A DNA stretch of 7,155 nt from assembly GCA_012329085.1 (NCBI GenBank), contig JAAXQB010000375.1:1-7155 (forward strand), in the 5' to 3' direction. This document shows, piece by piece, positions 1-6,525 of the stretch; the first letter of the stretch is position 1; each line of letters opens with the position of its first letter. A model generated the notes under the pieces. That model did not search any database. It was given only the letters and a program-made list of their open reading frames with translations, and was not told the origin of the DNA. This stretch comes from Methanosarcinales archaeon (lineage in GTDB: Archaea > Halobacteriota > Methanosarcinia > Methanosarcinales > Methanosarcinaceae). Both the position numbers and the translations under genes were made by a program.

Positions 1-68
1 AAATCCGAGATTTGATAGAGAATAATTTGTAAAAAATTAGAAAATTTTAAAACAGAAAAACATATAAA

Positions 69-265
69 CGAGAAATTGGAAATTTCTTTAACTCATTTTG
101 AAAAGTTTGAGTGTTTACGCCCATTTTCTTCGAAAATGTGCAAACGATCGTTCGTTCGAAAACCTTCGGTTTTCTCATACGCACATTCGTTCGAAAATCA
201 AAGATTTTCTCATACGCTCATTCGTTTCGAATGAGCTTTCCGAATGTGCTTTCCGAACGAGCTAT
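69..265 (+). repeat. hairpin repeat element E1 (order A-B-D)
   Basis: The element starts with hairpin A (AGAAATT/AATTTCT arms at 71-77 and 81-87, loop GGA). A degraded hairpin B follows (ACTCA/TGAGT, 91-112). A D array then opens at ACGCCCATT (117-125) and ends at GAACGAGCTATAAAA. Perfect triloop hairpins in D are 122-138 (CATTTTC, loop TTC), 158-174 (GAAAACC, loop TTC), 193-209 (GAAAATC, loop AAA) and 216-236 (GCTCATTCG, loop TTT). The second and third of these lie in direct repeats of 35-bp period. Arms differ between copies but stay complementary. Confidence 0.85.
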
Positions 266-441
266 AAAAAACAAGGCAATTATGAAATATGAAAAATAAT
301 TATTTAAAATATTAATAAAAGTATTTTAAATTATAGAAATGGTTTGGTATAATAGAAATTACAGATATAACAAATAGCCTTTAATGGTAAATTATTATCG
401 GCGAATTAACTTAAATAAATCCCTTTTAAAATCTATTGACA

Positions 442-561
442 TTAATCTATTGTATTTAAACCTTTGTTGCAATATCCGTCTATGTATATTTGCACCCAAT
501 TAGCAATAAATTCATTTAGAGTGTATACTCTCAGTAAATAATATTGAAATGCAACTAACAA
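442..561 (-). CDS. doubtful 39-codon ORF coupled to the end of pheT
   Basis: Directly after the pheT TGA, the minus strand reads GGAGGGGGAAG, a perfect Shine-Dalgarno core at 569-573. It is placed 7 bases before a TTG at 559-561. From that TTG the frame is open for 39 codons to TAA at 442-444, beginning MLVAFQYYLLRVYTLNEF. The product matches no family I recognise and has no clear domain. The spacing would suit translational coupling to pheT. It could equally be a chance frame behind the ribosome-binding site of a lost gene. There is no ATG or GTG alternative at suitable spacing. The frame is in phase with pheT, but that protein ends normally at its stop. Confidence 0.22.
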   Translation of the reverse strand: MLVAFQYYLLRVYTLNEFIANWVQIYIDGYCNKGLNTID

Positions 562-573
562 ACTTCCCCCTCC

Positions 574-2226
574 TCATAAATCAATCTCAAATCCAATAAT
601 AGGTTGTCCCAATCCAAAATTTGTAATAACTTCTGGATGAAGTTCGCCCATGACTCCTTGTTTTTTACCATCAATAAATATATCGGCACGCCTCCCTTCT
701 ATAAATGCGGCATCCGAAGATTTAGACAAAACATATTCAAAATCCATTTCTCGCAAAAACGCATTTACAATCTCTGAAATTTCTGTAAAATTTGCTTGTG
801 GATGAATTGAAATTGCTGACACGCTTCTATAATTCACTCCATTTCTTACAACTTCTCCAACTTCAAAAATATTTTGAGGAAGTTCTCTATGCTGATTAAG
901 AGATAAAATCTCCATCAAATTTGGCATAATCATAGTTCTAAGCATAGTTTGATCCTCACTTATTGGATGAATTAAATGTACCACATCATCAGTTTCCAAT
1001 CTACACATTTTTTCAAAATGAATATTTTTATTTGTAAGTGTAAATGGCATAACTCCCATGAATCCAAGCCCAGCCATAATTTCGCGTACAAGTCCCATCA
1101 ACGAAGATATTGAATGCTCCTTTCCAATAGTCGAAGTTTTTGGAAGCATAGGCTTTATACTTTCAAACCCATATCCAATTGCAATATCTTCAATTATATC
1201 GCAACTATCGAATATATCAGCACGATATGCAGGAATTTGCACTTCAATTTCATCTCCTTCAATCACATTTGCACCATATCGCATTCGTTTTAATTGAGAT
1301 ACACACTCTTCCTTAGTAAGTTCCATCCCAAGTAAAGATTTTACCTCCTTCAATTCAATATTAGCCACGGTAGGCGATAAATTTGGAGTGATTTCTTTTT
1401 CTCCATATGAATCCCTCACAGTTACAGATTCAATAGTTCCCCCTCTTTCTGCGAGAGTGGTGACTACAATATTAAGTGCTACAGAAACTTCTTTTTTACT
1501 AGTTCCAGTCACATCAATAAATAATTCTTTTGTATCTTCTGTGACTCTTGTAACCGTGCCATTAATAATTGGTGGAAATGATAACACAACTCCTTTTAAA
1601 TCGATAATCAAAGGGTAACAAAAACAAGCTTTTCCGCATTGTTTAGATTTTTTTGACTTTTGTTTCTTAACAATATGTGCAAATTTTATGCCCTTTGGGT
1701 GTTTTTTAAGAATTTCTTTAATTGGCATAGATTCTGTAAAATCAAGTGGAATGAATTCAAATTTATCATCTACTGTAATGTAATTAAATGGTGGGGTAAT
1801 ATTTGACAGGTCATGCACGCCAATTGATACTTTTTTTCTATTTCGTCCAAGACCCCAATGCAAATGTTCTTGCAAATCCATTAAAGATTTTATCGAATTT
1901 GAATTAAAATCAATATTTCTAACTATCGCACATGCAATGTGTGGTCTAATTTCATCAATTCCTGCATCTTTTATAATTTTAACATTCGATTGTTTGACAG
2001 TATATTTAGAAAGACCAGTTTCAATATCAAGAAAGCCACGCATTGCACGAGATACGCCTTCTACGCTATACAAATCTGGTCTATCTGGAAAAAATTCAAT
2101 ATCTATGGTGTCTTTGTTTGTTCGTTCAATATCAGAGCCATACATTGGAATTTTTTCAATGATGGTTTCTTTGTTTGCACGAGTTAATAATTCAAGGTCT
2201 TCATATTGTAAAGAAATTATTGGCAT
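574..2226 (-). CDS. pheT: phenylalanyl-tRNA synthetase, beta subunit (archaeal type)
   Basis: This is the beta chain of the cytoplasmic alpha2-beta2 enzyme that charges tRNA-Phe. The alpha chain carries the aminoacylation site; beta supplies structure, tRNA contacts and, in its B3/B4 domain, editing of mischarged Tyr. The 550 residues fit the archaeal/eukaryal form, which lacks the bacterial N-terminal tRNA-binding and C-terminal anticodon-binding domains. Visible blocks are the N-terminal domain with [18 protein letters not shown] (41-58), a B3/B4 region around 95-240 with [10 protein letters not shown] (215-224), a B5-like region (about 281-362, with [10 protein letters not shown] at 331-340), and a catalytic-like C-terminal fold ending GFEIDL. 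Residues about 187-203 are a Lys/Cys-rich insertion, discussed in the findings. The ATG is the first possible start: an in-frame TGA lies four codons upstream. GGAG at 2240-2243 is 13 bases away, a long spacing. pheS is not in the window. Confidence 0.96.
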   Translation of the reverse strand: MPIISLQYEDLELLTRANKETIIEKIPMYGSDIERTNKDTIDIEFFPDRPDLYSVEGVSRAMRGFLDIETGLSKYTVKQSNVKIIKDAGIDEIRPHIACAIVRNIDFNSNSIKSLMDLQEHLHWGLGRNRKKVSIGVHDLSNITPPFNYITVDDKFEFIPLDFTESMPIKEILKKHPKGIKFAHIVKKQKSKKSKQCGKACFCYPLIIDLKGVVLSFPPIINGTVTRVTEDTKELFIDVTGTSKKEVSVALNIVVTTLAERGGTIESVTVRDSYGEKEITPNLSPTVANIELKEVKSLLGMELTKEECVSQLKRMRYGANVIEGDEIEVQIPAYRADIFDSCDIIEDIAIGYGFESIKPMLPKTSTIGKEHSISSLMGLVREIMAGLGFMGVMPFTLTNKNIHFEKMCRLETDDVVHLIHPISEDQTMLRTMIMPNLMEILSLNQHRELPQNIFEVGEVVRNGVNYRSVSAISIHPQANFTEISEIVNAFLREMDFEYVLSKSSDAAFIEGRRADIFIDGKKQGVMGELHPEVITNFGLGQPIIGFEIDL

Positions 2227-2303
2227 GGTTTTTATTCAACTCCATTTTTTGTATTGTACACAATTTGTAAAATTCGTTTAGAATGAATTATCGATATTAT
2301 GCA

Positions 2304-2693
2304 CTAAACAAAATTTTTAATTTTTTTATATTCGCTTATATTTTCAAAATATTTTTCAACAACATCAACAAATTGATTATATTTTTCATAATATGTATTA
2401 TGAACTAATTTTTTTTGTAGCTCGTTCAAAATGAACAAGCATTAAATTTCCACAATCTTTCAACAATGTTAAGATTAGATGCATAAGGTTGTAAGAAAAA
2501 AAGTCCAATGCCCCATACCATTCTACAAATAATTTTTATATTTTACACGATTATATGCTGTATTATTTAAAACAATAATAATATGCCGTATTCTTATTGC
2601 ATTCTTATTTTTTCTAAATTGTGCTTTTCTGAAAAAAAATTAACTTAATAAAAAACTTAAAGCTTTTTTTAATGTATTGTTTTTTTCGTAACG
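2304..2693 (-). pseudogene. IS630-type transposase, decayed C-terminal part
   Basis: Read in two alternating frames, the minus strand spells the end of an IS630/Tc1-mariner-type DDE transposase. IIIVLNNTAYNRVKYKNYL (2526-2582) corresponds to the family's VLDNA block, with the catalytic Asp now Asn. FLQPYASNLNIVERLWKF (2444-2497) corresponds to LPPYSPNLNPIERLWK. LQKKLVHNTYY and the following EKYFENISEYKK (2304-2420) correspond to the usual C-terminus, ending at TAG 2304-2306. A stop at 2523-2525 and frame changes between 2497 and 2523 and between 2444 and 2420 destroy it. The second change is exactly explained by a 23-bp hairpin insertion (2421-2443). Some coding resemblance continues to about 2693. 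The N-terminal half and first catalytic Asp are missing, and I saw no terminal inverted repeats. Confidence 0.78.
2420..2440 (-). repeat. D-type hairpin inside the transposase relic
   Basis: GCTCGTTCA and TGAACAAGC form a 9-bp stem with one mismatch around an AAA loop on the plus strand; read on the minus strand the loop is TTT and the motif matches the D units elsewhere. The arm TGAACAA is the same as in the triple repeat at 6626-6700. It lies within a 23-bp piece (2421-2443) whose removal restores an unbroken transposase reading WKF-LQKKLVHN. Confidence 0.75.
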
Positions 2694-2779
2694 CTAAAGA
2701 ATTTAAGCATATCTGTATAGTTCCAGTCTTTGTATATTAATTTAAAAACTTGTATGAGGTAATAATCTTTTTTTTGAAT

Positions 2780-2941
2780 AACTAATTCGAAAAGCTCATT
2801 TGGAAAGAATGAATTTAAGAAAATCTCTGATTTCGTTCTGAATGGGTGATGTATTTCATTTTCTTGTTGTATATATCTTGCAAAGTTATATATTTAACAC
2901 TCATTTATTCTGAATGAGTTAGAGAAATTTTCAATTTTTCG
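2780..2941 (-). repeat. hairpin repeat element E2 (A-B-C-D, minus orientation)
   Basis: Reading on the minus strand from 2941, hairpin A comes first (GAGAAATT-type with one mismatch, 2921-2941). Hairpin B follows (2899-2919, 9 bp with one G-T pair, central triplet TTC on plus). Hairpin C is next (2870-2892, TATATA and CTT arms, loop GCA). A degraded D array follows (about 2785-2850) containing CCCATTCAGAACGAAA and CCAAATGAGC, as in 3441-3483 on the other strand. The A-B-C part closely matches the reverse complement of 3930-4006. Confidence 0.75.
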
Positions 2942-2950
2942 TTTTTTAAT

Positions 2951-3000
2951 TGTATAATATCTTGTAAAGTTATACACAGGAGGAAAATTTTATTTTCTCG
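2951..3000 (-). repeat. hairpin pair C and A (minus orientation)
   Basis: TGTATAA (2951-2957) pairs with TTATACA (2970-2976) around an inner CTT/AAG stem with loop GTA, leaving a three-base bulge. This is the C hairpin. GAAAAT (2983-2988) and ATTTTC (2992-2997) pair around TTT, followed by TCG, which is an A-like hairpin. On the minus strand the order is A then C, directly before element E2. Confidence 0.55.
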
Positions 3001-3061
3001 ATTCATTATATTCTTTCTTAGAAAGTTTAATCCATTTAAATTTTTCCCATTTTTTCATTAT

Positions 3062-3106
3062 ATATCACTTATAAAATTATATGCTCAGAGAAATTTTCAA
3101 TTTCTC
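3062..3106 (-). repeat. degraded C plus perfect A hairpin
   Basis: GAGAAATT (3088-3095) and AATTTCTC (3099-3106) form a perfect 8-bp stem with a TTC loop; this is the best A hairpin in the window. Next to it, 3062-3082 is TATAT-rich and resembles a worn C hairpin, joined by GCTC, a possible remnant of B. Confidence 0.6.
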
Positions 3107-3394
3107 GTAAATAACCCATATTTTTTTATTATATATAATTTTCAATTTCTTATAAGTGTATTGTAGAACTAATATATAATAGCTATGAAAAATGCACAAG
3201 GTTTAGTATATTGCTACTATATTTGTTGAATTATTTTATAATAAATGAATAAATTATTTGATACAAACATTATAATTTATGTTAAAACTTTCGAATGTTA
3301 TAATTCTATTTCATTCATTGTAATTATATAGGTTTTTTTTGCTTCGATTATGGTAAATATTTTAAATAAAATTATGGAATTTAAAAACAAAATA

Positions 3395-3560
3395 ACGATC
3401 ATTCGTTCGAATAACTCATTCTGAAAGAATGAGTGTTTACGCCCATTCAGAACGAAAATCTTTTATTTTAGACCAAATGAGCGTTTGCTTATTCAAAATG
3501 AACAAGTATTTGCTCATCAACGCATATTCTCTTCGAGAATATGTTCTCAAAGAAAATAAG
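3395..3560 (+). repeat. hairpin repeat element E4 (B-D)
   Basis: Hairpin B is perfect here: ACTCATTCT (3414-3422), loop GAA, AGAATGAGT (3426-3434). It is followed by GTTTACGCCCATT, the same junction as at 113-125. The D part contains an imperfect hairpin (3489-3507, CTTATTCA/TGAACAAG, loop AAA, one mismatch). It also has a perfect 9-bp one, CATATTCTC (3523-3531) with GAGAATATG (3535-3543) around TTC. A small palindrome ATTCGTTCGAAT lies at 3401-3412. Confidence 0.8.
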
Positions 3561-3638
3561 CGTTTTATTTTTATTTGATATAAATCAATAAGTATATATG
3601 TTGATAAAACTTAAATTTATATTGTAAATTGTAATTCG

Positions 3639-3755
3639 AAATAACACTCATTCTCTTTGAAAATGGGTTGTCAAATAACACTCATTCGTTCAATCATGAA
3701 CAAACTCTCATTCGTTCCAAATGAGCAAACTCTCATTCGTTCCGAATGAGCTATC
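3639..3755 (+). repeat. tandem D-type hairpin units E5, including a 25-bp direct repeat
   Basis: AAATAACACTCATTC occurs at 3639-3653 and again at 3673-3687. Two 25-bp units then follow head to tail at 3702-3726 and 3727-3751. They differ at one position, and each begins AAACTCTCATTCGTTC and ends ATGAGC. The second forms a perfect stem CTCATTCG/CGAATGAG (3732-3739, 3743-3750) around TTC. In the first, one base change leaves a mismatch. The array closes with GCTATCAAAAA, like the other D arrays. Confidence 0.8.
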
Positions 3756-3810
3756 AAAAATTTTCTTTATCGCTTACTCATTTTGAATGAACTATTTAAA
3801 TTTTCTCTTC

Positions 3811-3866
3811 GTATAGTAATTTTACAAATTATATATTAACGCCCATTCGTTTTGAATAAACTATAA
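3811..3866 (+). repeat. hairpin repeat element E6 (C-D)
   Basis: TATA, a bulged G, then TAATTT (3812-3822) pairs with AAATTATATA (3826-3835) around TAC; this is a C hairpin. It is followed by TAACGCCCATTCGTTTTG and a short single D unit ending in AAACTATAAAA. The arrangement C, TAACGCYCATT, D, GCTAT-like end is the same as at 6548-6710. Confidence 0.65.
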
Positions 3867-3929
3867 AAAAATTAAAATTGCCAATATATTCTAATTAAAC
3901 TGTAATTTTAAATTATACAAACACCAAAC

Positions 3930-4006
3930 GAGAACTTAAAAAAAAAATTTCTTTAACTCGTTCAGAATGGACGAGTGTTTAGTATATAATTTTATAAGTT
4001 ATATAC
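3930..4006 (+). repeat. hairpin repeat element E7 (A-B-C) abutting the kinase-like gene
   Basis: A worn A hairpin (ACGAGAA with AATTTCTTT, 3929-3954) precedes hairpin B: ACTCGTTCA (3956-3964), loop GAA, TGGACGAGT (3968-3976), one G-T pair. Hairpin C follows: GTATATAATTT (3982-3992), loop TAT, AAGTTATATAC (3996-4006), one G-T pair. There is no D part; the ribosome-binding site and gene start follow within 20 bases, so the C hairpin overlaps the probable promoter. Confidence 0.75.
3982..3989 (+). promoter_or_regulatory. probable TATA box for the HPr-kinase-like gene
   Basis: GTATATAA lies 37-44 bases before the start codon, which would place transcription start near 4010-4015, just before the Shine-Dalgarno site. 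The box is one arm of the palindromic C hairpin, so its mirror copy (TTATATAC, 3999-4006) could serve the opposite direction. Confidence 0.4.
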
Positions 4007-4014
4007 AATATAAA

Positions 4015-4020
4015 AAGGAG
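4015..4020 (+). promoter_or_regulatory. ribosome binding site
   Basis: AAGGAG stands 5 bases before the ATG at 4026. It decides the start over an ATG at 4022, which is out of frame and too close to the site. Confidence 0.75.
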
Positions 4021-4025
4021 CATGT

Positions 4026-4973
4026 ATGTCATACAATATTACACTAATATCATCTGAAAAAGCAAACAAGTATTGGAAAAAATTAATCAAACAAAAGAGA
4101 CTTTTATATTTTAGAAAAGTAGATATAAACGGTTGCTGTATAAAGCTTATTACAGATCAAACAGGCACTATGAACACCTTTGGAGAAAATTTTTATCATT
4201 TTGGTGAACGACATCGGTCACATGGAAAACTTATGGTTTTTGATGATAAATCAATAAAAGGACTTAAAGTAGAATACGAACCATATTCTCGCACGGTTTT
4301 TATATGGAATTGTGATTATTATGGATATATTAAATCACTTGCACTTTCAGTGGCAGGAGACATTCTTGAAGACTTTCATGATTTTCATTCATTACATGGT
4401 GCATGTTTGGAATATCAGGGAAGTGGACTTGGAATTGTGGCACCAAGTGGCACAGGTAAAACTACATTAGGTTATGGAATAATTCGCCGTTCGAGAGCTG
4501 TACTCATTAGTGATGATTGGTTTTTTATACGATTTCAAAATAAAGCCGCCGTAGGAATGTCCTCTGAAAAAAATGTATATATTCGCGACAATATTGTAAA
4601 AGATTTTGAAGAATTTAAACCAATTATAGAAAAAACACATCTTGATTCAAAACATAGAGCAGTTATAAATATAAGGGATATTGTGGGTGCGTATAAAATC
4701 CGTGAAAAAACAACACTTGAAACAATATTTACACTTAAAAGAGATCCATCTGATTCAACAATTATTCGCAAAATGGAAGCAGATGAAATGATAGAATATC
4801 TAAAATTGCATGATTTTTGCAATCCACATTTACTTGTTAGAGATGATAGAAAATTAAAAATAAGGCTTAAATTTTTAAATAAATTATTTAAAAAAGCAAC
4901 TCCTTATATTGTTAATACCATTGACACACCAAAAAAAACAATCGATGCTATGCTTAACATACTTGATAAATAA
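4026..4973 (+). CDS. HPr-kinase-like P-loop protein
   Basis: The 315-residue protein has a C-terminal half resembling HPr kinase/phosphorylase and its relatives. LHGACLEYQGSGLGIVAP (123-140) leads into the P-loop APSGTGKTT (139-147), followed by LISDDW (160-165), which fits the family's DD metal/ATP-binding motif. His124 before the strand fits the HG seen in HPr kinases. Residues 1-120 are a poorly conserved N-terminal domain. There is no signal peptide or membrane segment. The founding family phosphorylates a serine of HPr in bacterial sugar control. Relatives lacking an HPr partner exist and some modify peptides. No HPr or peptide gene is in the window, so the substrate is unknown. Start choice rests on a good ribosome-binding site. 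The gene lies 86 bp before a transporter on the same strand and could share its transcript. Confidence 0.82.
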   Translation: MSYNITLISSEKANKYWKKLIKQKRLLYFRKVDINGCCIKLITDQTGTMNTFGENFYHFGERHRSHGKLMVFDDKSIKGLKVEYEPYSRTVFIWNCDYYGYIKSLALSVAGDILEDFHDFHSLHGACLEYQGSGLGIVAPSGTGKTTLGYGIIRRSRAVLISDDWFFIRFQNKAAVGMSSEKNVYIRDNIVKDFEEFKPIIEKTHLDSKHRAVINIRDIVGAYKIREKTTLETIFTLKRDPSDSTIIRKMEADEMIEYLKLHDFCNPHLLVRDDRKLKIRLKFLNKLFKKATPYIVNTIDTPKKTIDAMLNILDK

Positions 4974-5008
4974 TATTTTTTAGCGATATTAATAAATATT
5001 TATAATGT

Positions 5009-5021
5009 CATATATAATATG
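5009..5021 (+). promoter_or_regulatory. possible TATA box for the transporter gene
   Basis: CATAT and ATATG arms around ATA make a small palindrome containing TATATAAT, about 39-51 bases before the transporter ATG. It could be an independent promoter in the 86-bp gap after the kinase-like gene. In such AT-rich DNA, TATA-like strings also arise by chance. Confidence 0.28.
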
Positions 5022-5059
5022 ATGCATTAAATATAAAGAAAAAAAACAATGGGTATATT

Positions 5060-6271
5060 ATGAATAGGTGGAGCATCCCATTTGCAGGATTTTTACTATC
5101 TTTAATGGGTGGAGTTTCTTATGCATGGGGTGTTTTTGTTGTTCCAATGGTGGAAAAATTTGGATGGACTACGACCGAAGCTATGTTACCATTTACTATA
5201 TTTATGGTATCTTTTTCTTTGGTTATGGTTCCTGCGGGAGATCTTCAGGATAGAATAGGTCCGAGAAAGGTATCTTTTATTGGGGCAATCCTGTTTTTTA
5301 TATCTTACGGATTGGCGTCATTAGTTTATATATTTCCTTTCCCTTGGTGGTTAATTATAACTTACGGAATTATTGGCGGAACCGCATGTGGTTTGACTTA
5401 TTCATGTGTTGCACCACCTGCCAGAAAGTGGTTTCCAGATAAACCGGGACTTGCCATTTCATTTGGTGTAATGGGTTTTGGGCTAGCTGCTCTTGTATTG
5501 GCACCACTTAAAGCAGATTATTTAATACCTGTGCATGGAATAGCAGGAACATTATTTATTATTTCTATTCTAACTTCAATAGTATGTCTTTTTGCTGCTT
5601 GGCTTATAAGAAATCCACCTGATAACTGGGCACCAATAGAGTGGAAACTAATTGAAGATACAAAAAAAACAACAACGATAAGGCATAAGTGTTCACCAAA
5701 GGAGGCAATTAAGAGTCCTGTATTTTGGAAAATATGGTTAGCACTTGCATTAGTAGTTACTGGAGGTTTTATGGCTATCGGACTTATTCCTATGTATGGG
5801 GAAAAAATTATTGGGCTAACACCAGTCGAATCTGCCTTTGCAATTTCCATCTTTGCCGCATTCAATGGTTTTGGTAGACCTTTTGCTGGATTCTTAAGTG
5901 ACAAATACGGTGTGTTATGGGTTATGATTATTACCTATGCTATACAAACAGTAACACTTTTGTTATTCTATATTTTTGCTGTAACCTTACCGACATTATA
6001 CCTCGCTTCTGCATTACTGGGTTGGAGTTTGGCTGTTACTTTGGCTCTCTTTCCAACATTAACTTCCATATGTTTCGGCACCAATCATTTGGGGGTTGAC
6101 TATGGACTTATATTTACTGCTGTTGGAGTTGGGGCACTTTTATCTGCAATAGGTTTATGGATAGTTAATGTTACGGAAAGCTATGCTCTAGTATTTGTTT
6201 TTGCAGGGATTTTAGCGGGAATGGGTTTAATTTTGTGTATTGTTCTCAAAAAGAAATATGCGATTTCATAG
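5060..6271 (+). CDS. MFS transporter, oxalate/formate antiporter (OFA) type
   Basis: The 403-residue membrane protein has about twelve hydrophobic segments (roughly 6-28, 42-60, 71-91, 96-118, 132-152, 162-183, 222-245, 258-278, 285-308, 311-335, 345-369, 374-396), with a hydrophilic loop at 184-220. The MFS signature GDLQDRIGPRK (60-70) lies after helix 2, and a second copy, GFLSDKYG (277-284), after helix 8. GGVSYAWGVFVVPM (17-30) and ARKWFPDKPGLA (121-132) are typical of OFA members, which exchange or import small carboxylates across the cytoplasmic membrane. The substrate cannot be read from sequence. Residues 347-360, where OxlT from memory has a substrate-binding lysine, contain none, so oxalate is doubtful. 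ATG 5060 has only a weak GGGT 5 bases upstream; an ATG at 5049 meets a stop after four codons. Confidence 0.88.
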   Translation: MNRWSIPFAGFLLSLMGGVSYAWGVFVVPMVEKFGWTTTEAMLPFTIFMVSFSLVMVPAGDLQDRIGPRKVSFIGAILFFISYGLASLVYIFPFPWWLIITYGIIGGTACGLTYSCVAPPARKWFPDKPGLAISFGVMGFGLAALVLAPLKADYLIPVHGIAGTLFIISILTSIVCLFAAWLIRNPPDNWAPIEWKLIEDTKKTTTIRHKCSPKEAIKSPVFWKIWLALALVVTGGFMAIGLIPMYGEKIIGLTPVESAFAISIFAAFNGFGRPFAGFLSDKYGVLWVMIITYAIQTVTLLLFYIFAVTLPTLYLASALLGWSLAVTLALFPTLTSICFGTNHLGVDYGLIFTAVGVGALLSAIGLWIVNVTESYALVFVFAGILAGMGLILCIVLKKKYAIS

Positions 6272-6525
6272 AGCTGTTAAAAAATAAAATTTATAAATTT
6301 ATATATTGAATGCACCCTATACATATTCATAAAAAAAACAATTCAAACAAATATTAAGTGGAATTTTTAGAAGTTTTAGAATTTATTTTGCGGCAAATTC
6401 TGAATGTTTAGATTAAAGCATATTACTGAAAGAAAAAATATTGTTAATGACTGCAACTCTTCAAAATTTAACCCATAGGTATTAAATTTACAAACAAATA
6501 TATATGAGTAAGTATATTAATATAC

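Larger units (their letters stand above)
1..573. other. gene-poor intergenic region with hairpin array
   Basis: No protein gene is convincing here. Positions 1-68 are AT-rich with stops in all frames. About 69-265 is a hairpin repeat element described separately, and 266-441 is plain AT-rich sequence. A 9-bp direct repeat AATCTATTG occurs at 430-438 and 444-452. A short inverted repeat AGAGT/ACTCT lies at 518-531. Positions 442-573, read on the minus strand, follow pheT and carry a strong Shine-Dalgarno sequence with a short open frame, listed separately with low confidence. Confidence 0.7.
2227..4025. other. 1.8-kb gene-free region: transposase relic and hairpin repeats
   Basis: No intact protein gene is visible on either strand. 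From left to right it holds the pheT upstream region (2227-2303), with a small inverted repeat ATTGT/ACAAT at 2253-2264; a decayed IS630-type transposase on the minus strand (about 2304-2693); an open but startless minus-strand frame (2672-2893); and hairpin elements in minus orientation (2780-3000 and 3062-3106). A plain AT-rich stretch follows (about 3107-3390), in which I see nothing. Plus-orientation hairpin elements then run from 3395 to 4006. No clear TATA box for pheT could be fixed. Confidence 0.8.

Noticed and set aside
140..265. tRNA-like GTTCGAA strings
   Set aside because: They are hairpin arms of the repeat family; no acceptor stem, anticodon loop or CCA-adjacent structure could be assembled.
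98..299. Two overlapping plus-strand open frames of 64 and 62 codons
   Set aside because: They lie wholly in the hairpin array. Their sequences, rich in SFENLRFSHTHIRSK-like strings, are the repeat units translated in two frames. Neither has a ribosome-binding site at good spacing.
442..576. Readthrough of the pheT TGA (the frame stays open for 44 codons after the stop)
   Set aside because: The protein ends GFEIDL, a normal terminus for archaeal PheT, and no recoding signal is visible. The Shine-Dalgarno sequence explains the purine-rich bases after the stop.
1058..2281. Several plus-strand open frames antisense to pheT
   Set aside because: They are shadows of a well-supported gene on the minus strand and encode nothing recognisable.
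3184..3228. Short plus-strand frame beginning MKNAQGLVYC
   Set aside because: Only 14 codons, with no ribosome-binding site.
4535..4822. Minus-strand open frame antisense to the kinase-like gene
   Set aside because: Shadow frame; the plus strand carries the P-loop and the ribosome-binding site.
6375..6404. Inverted repeat downstream of the transporter as a terminator
   Set aside because: It is more than 100 bases after the stop and has no T run after it; in such AT-rich DNA it could be chance, so it is mentioned only in the region note.
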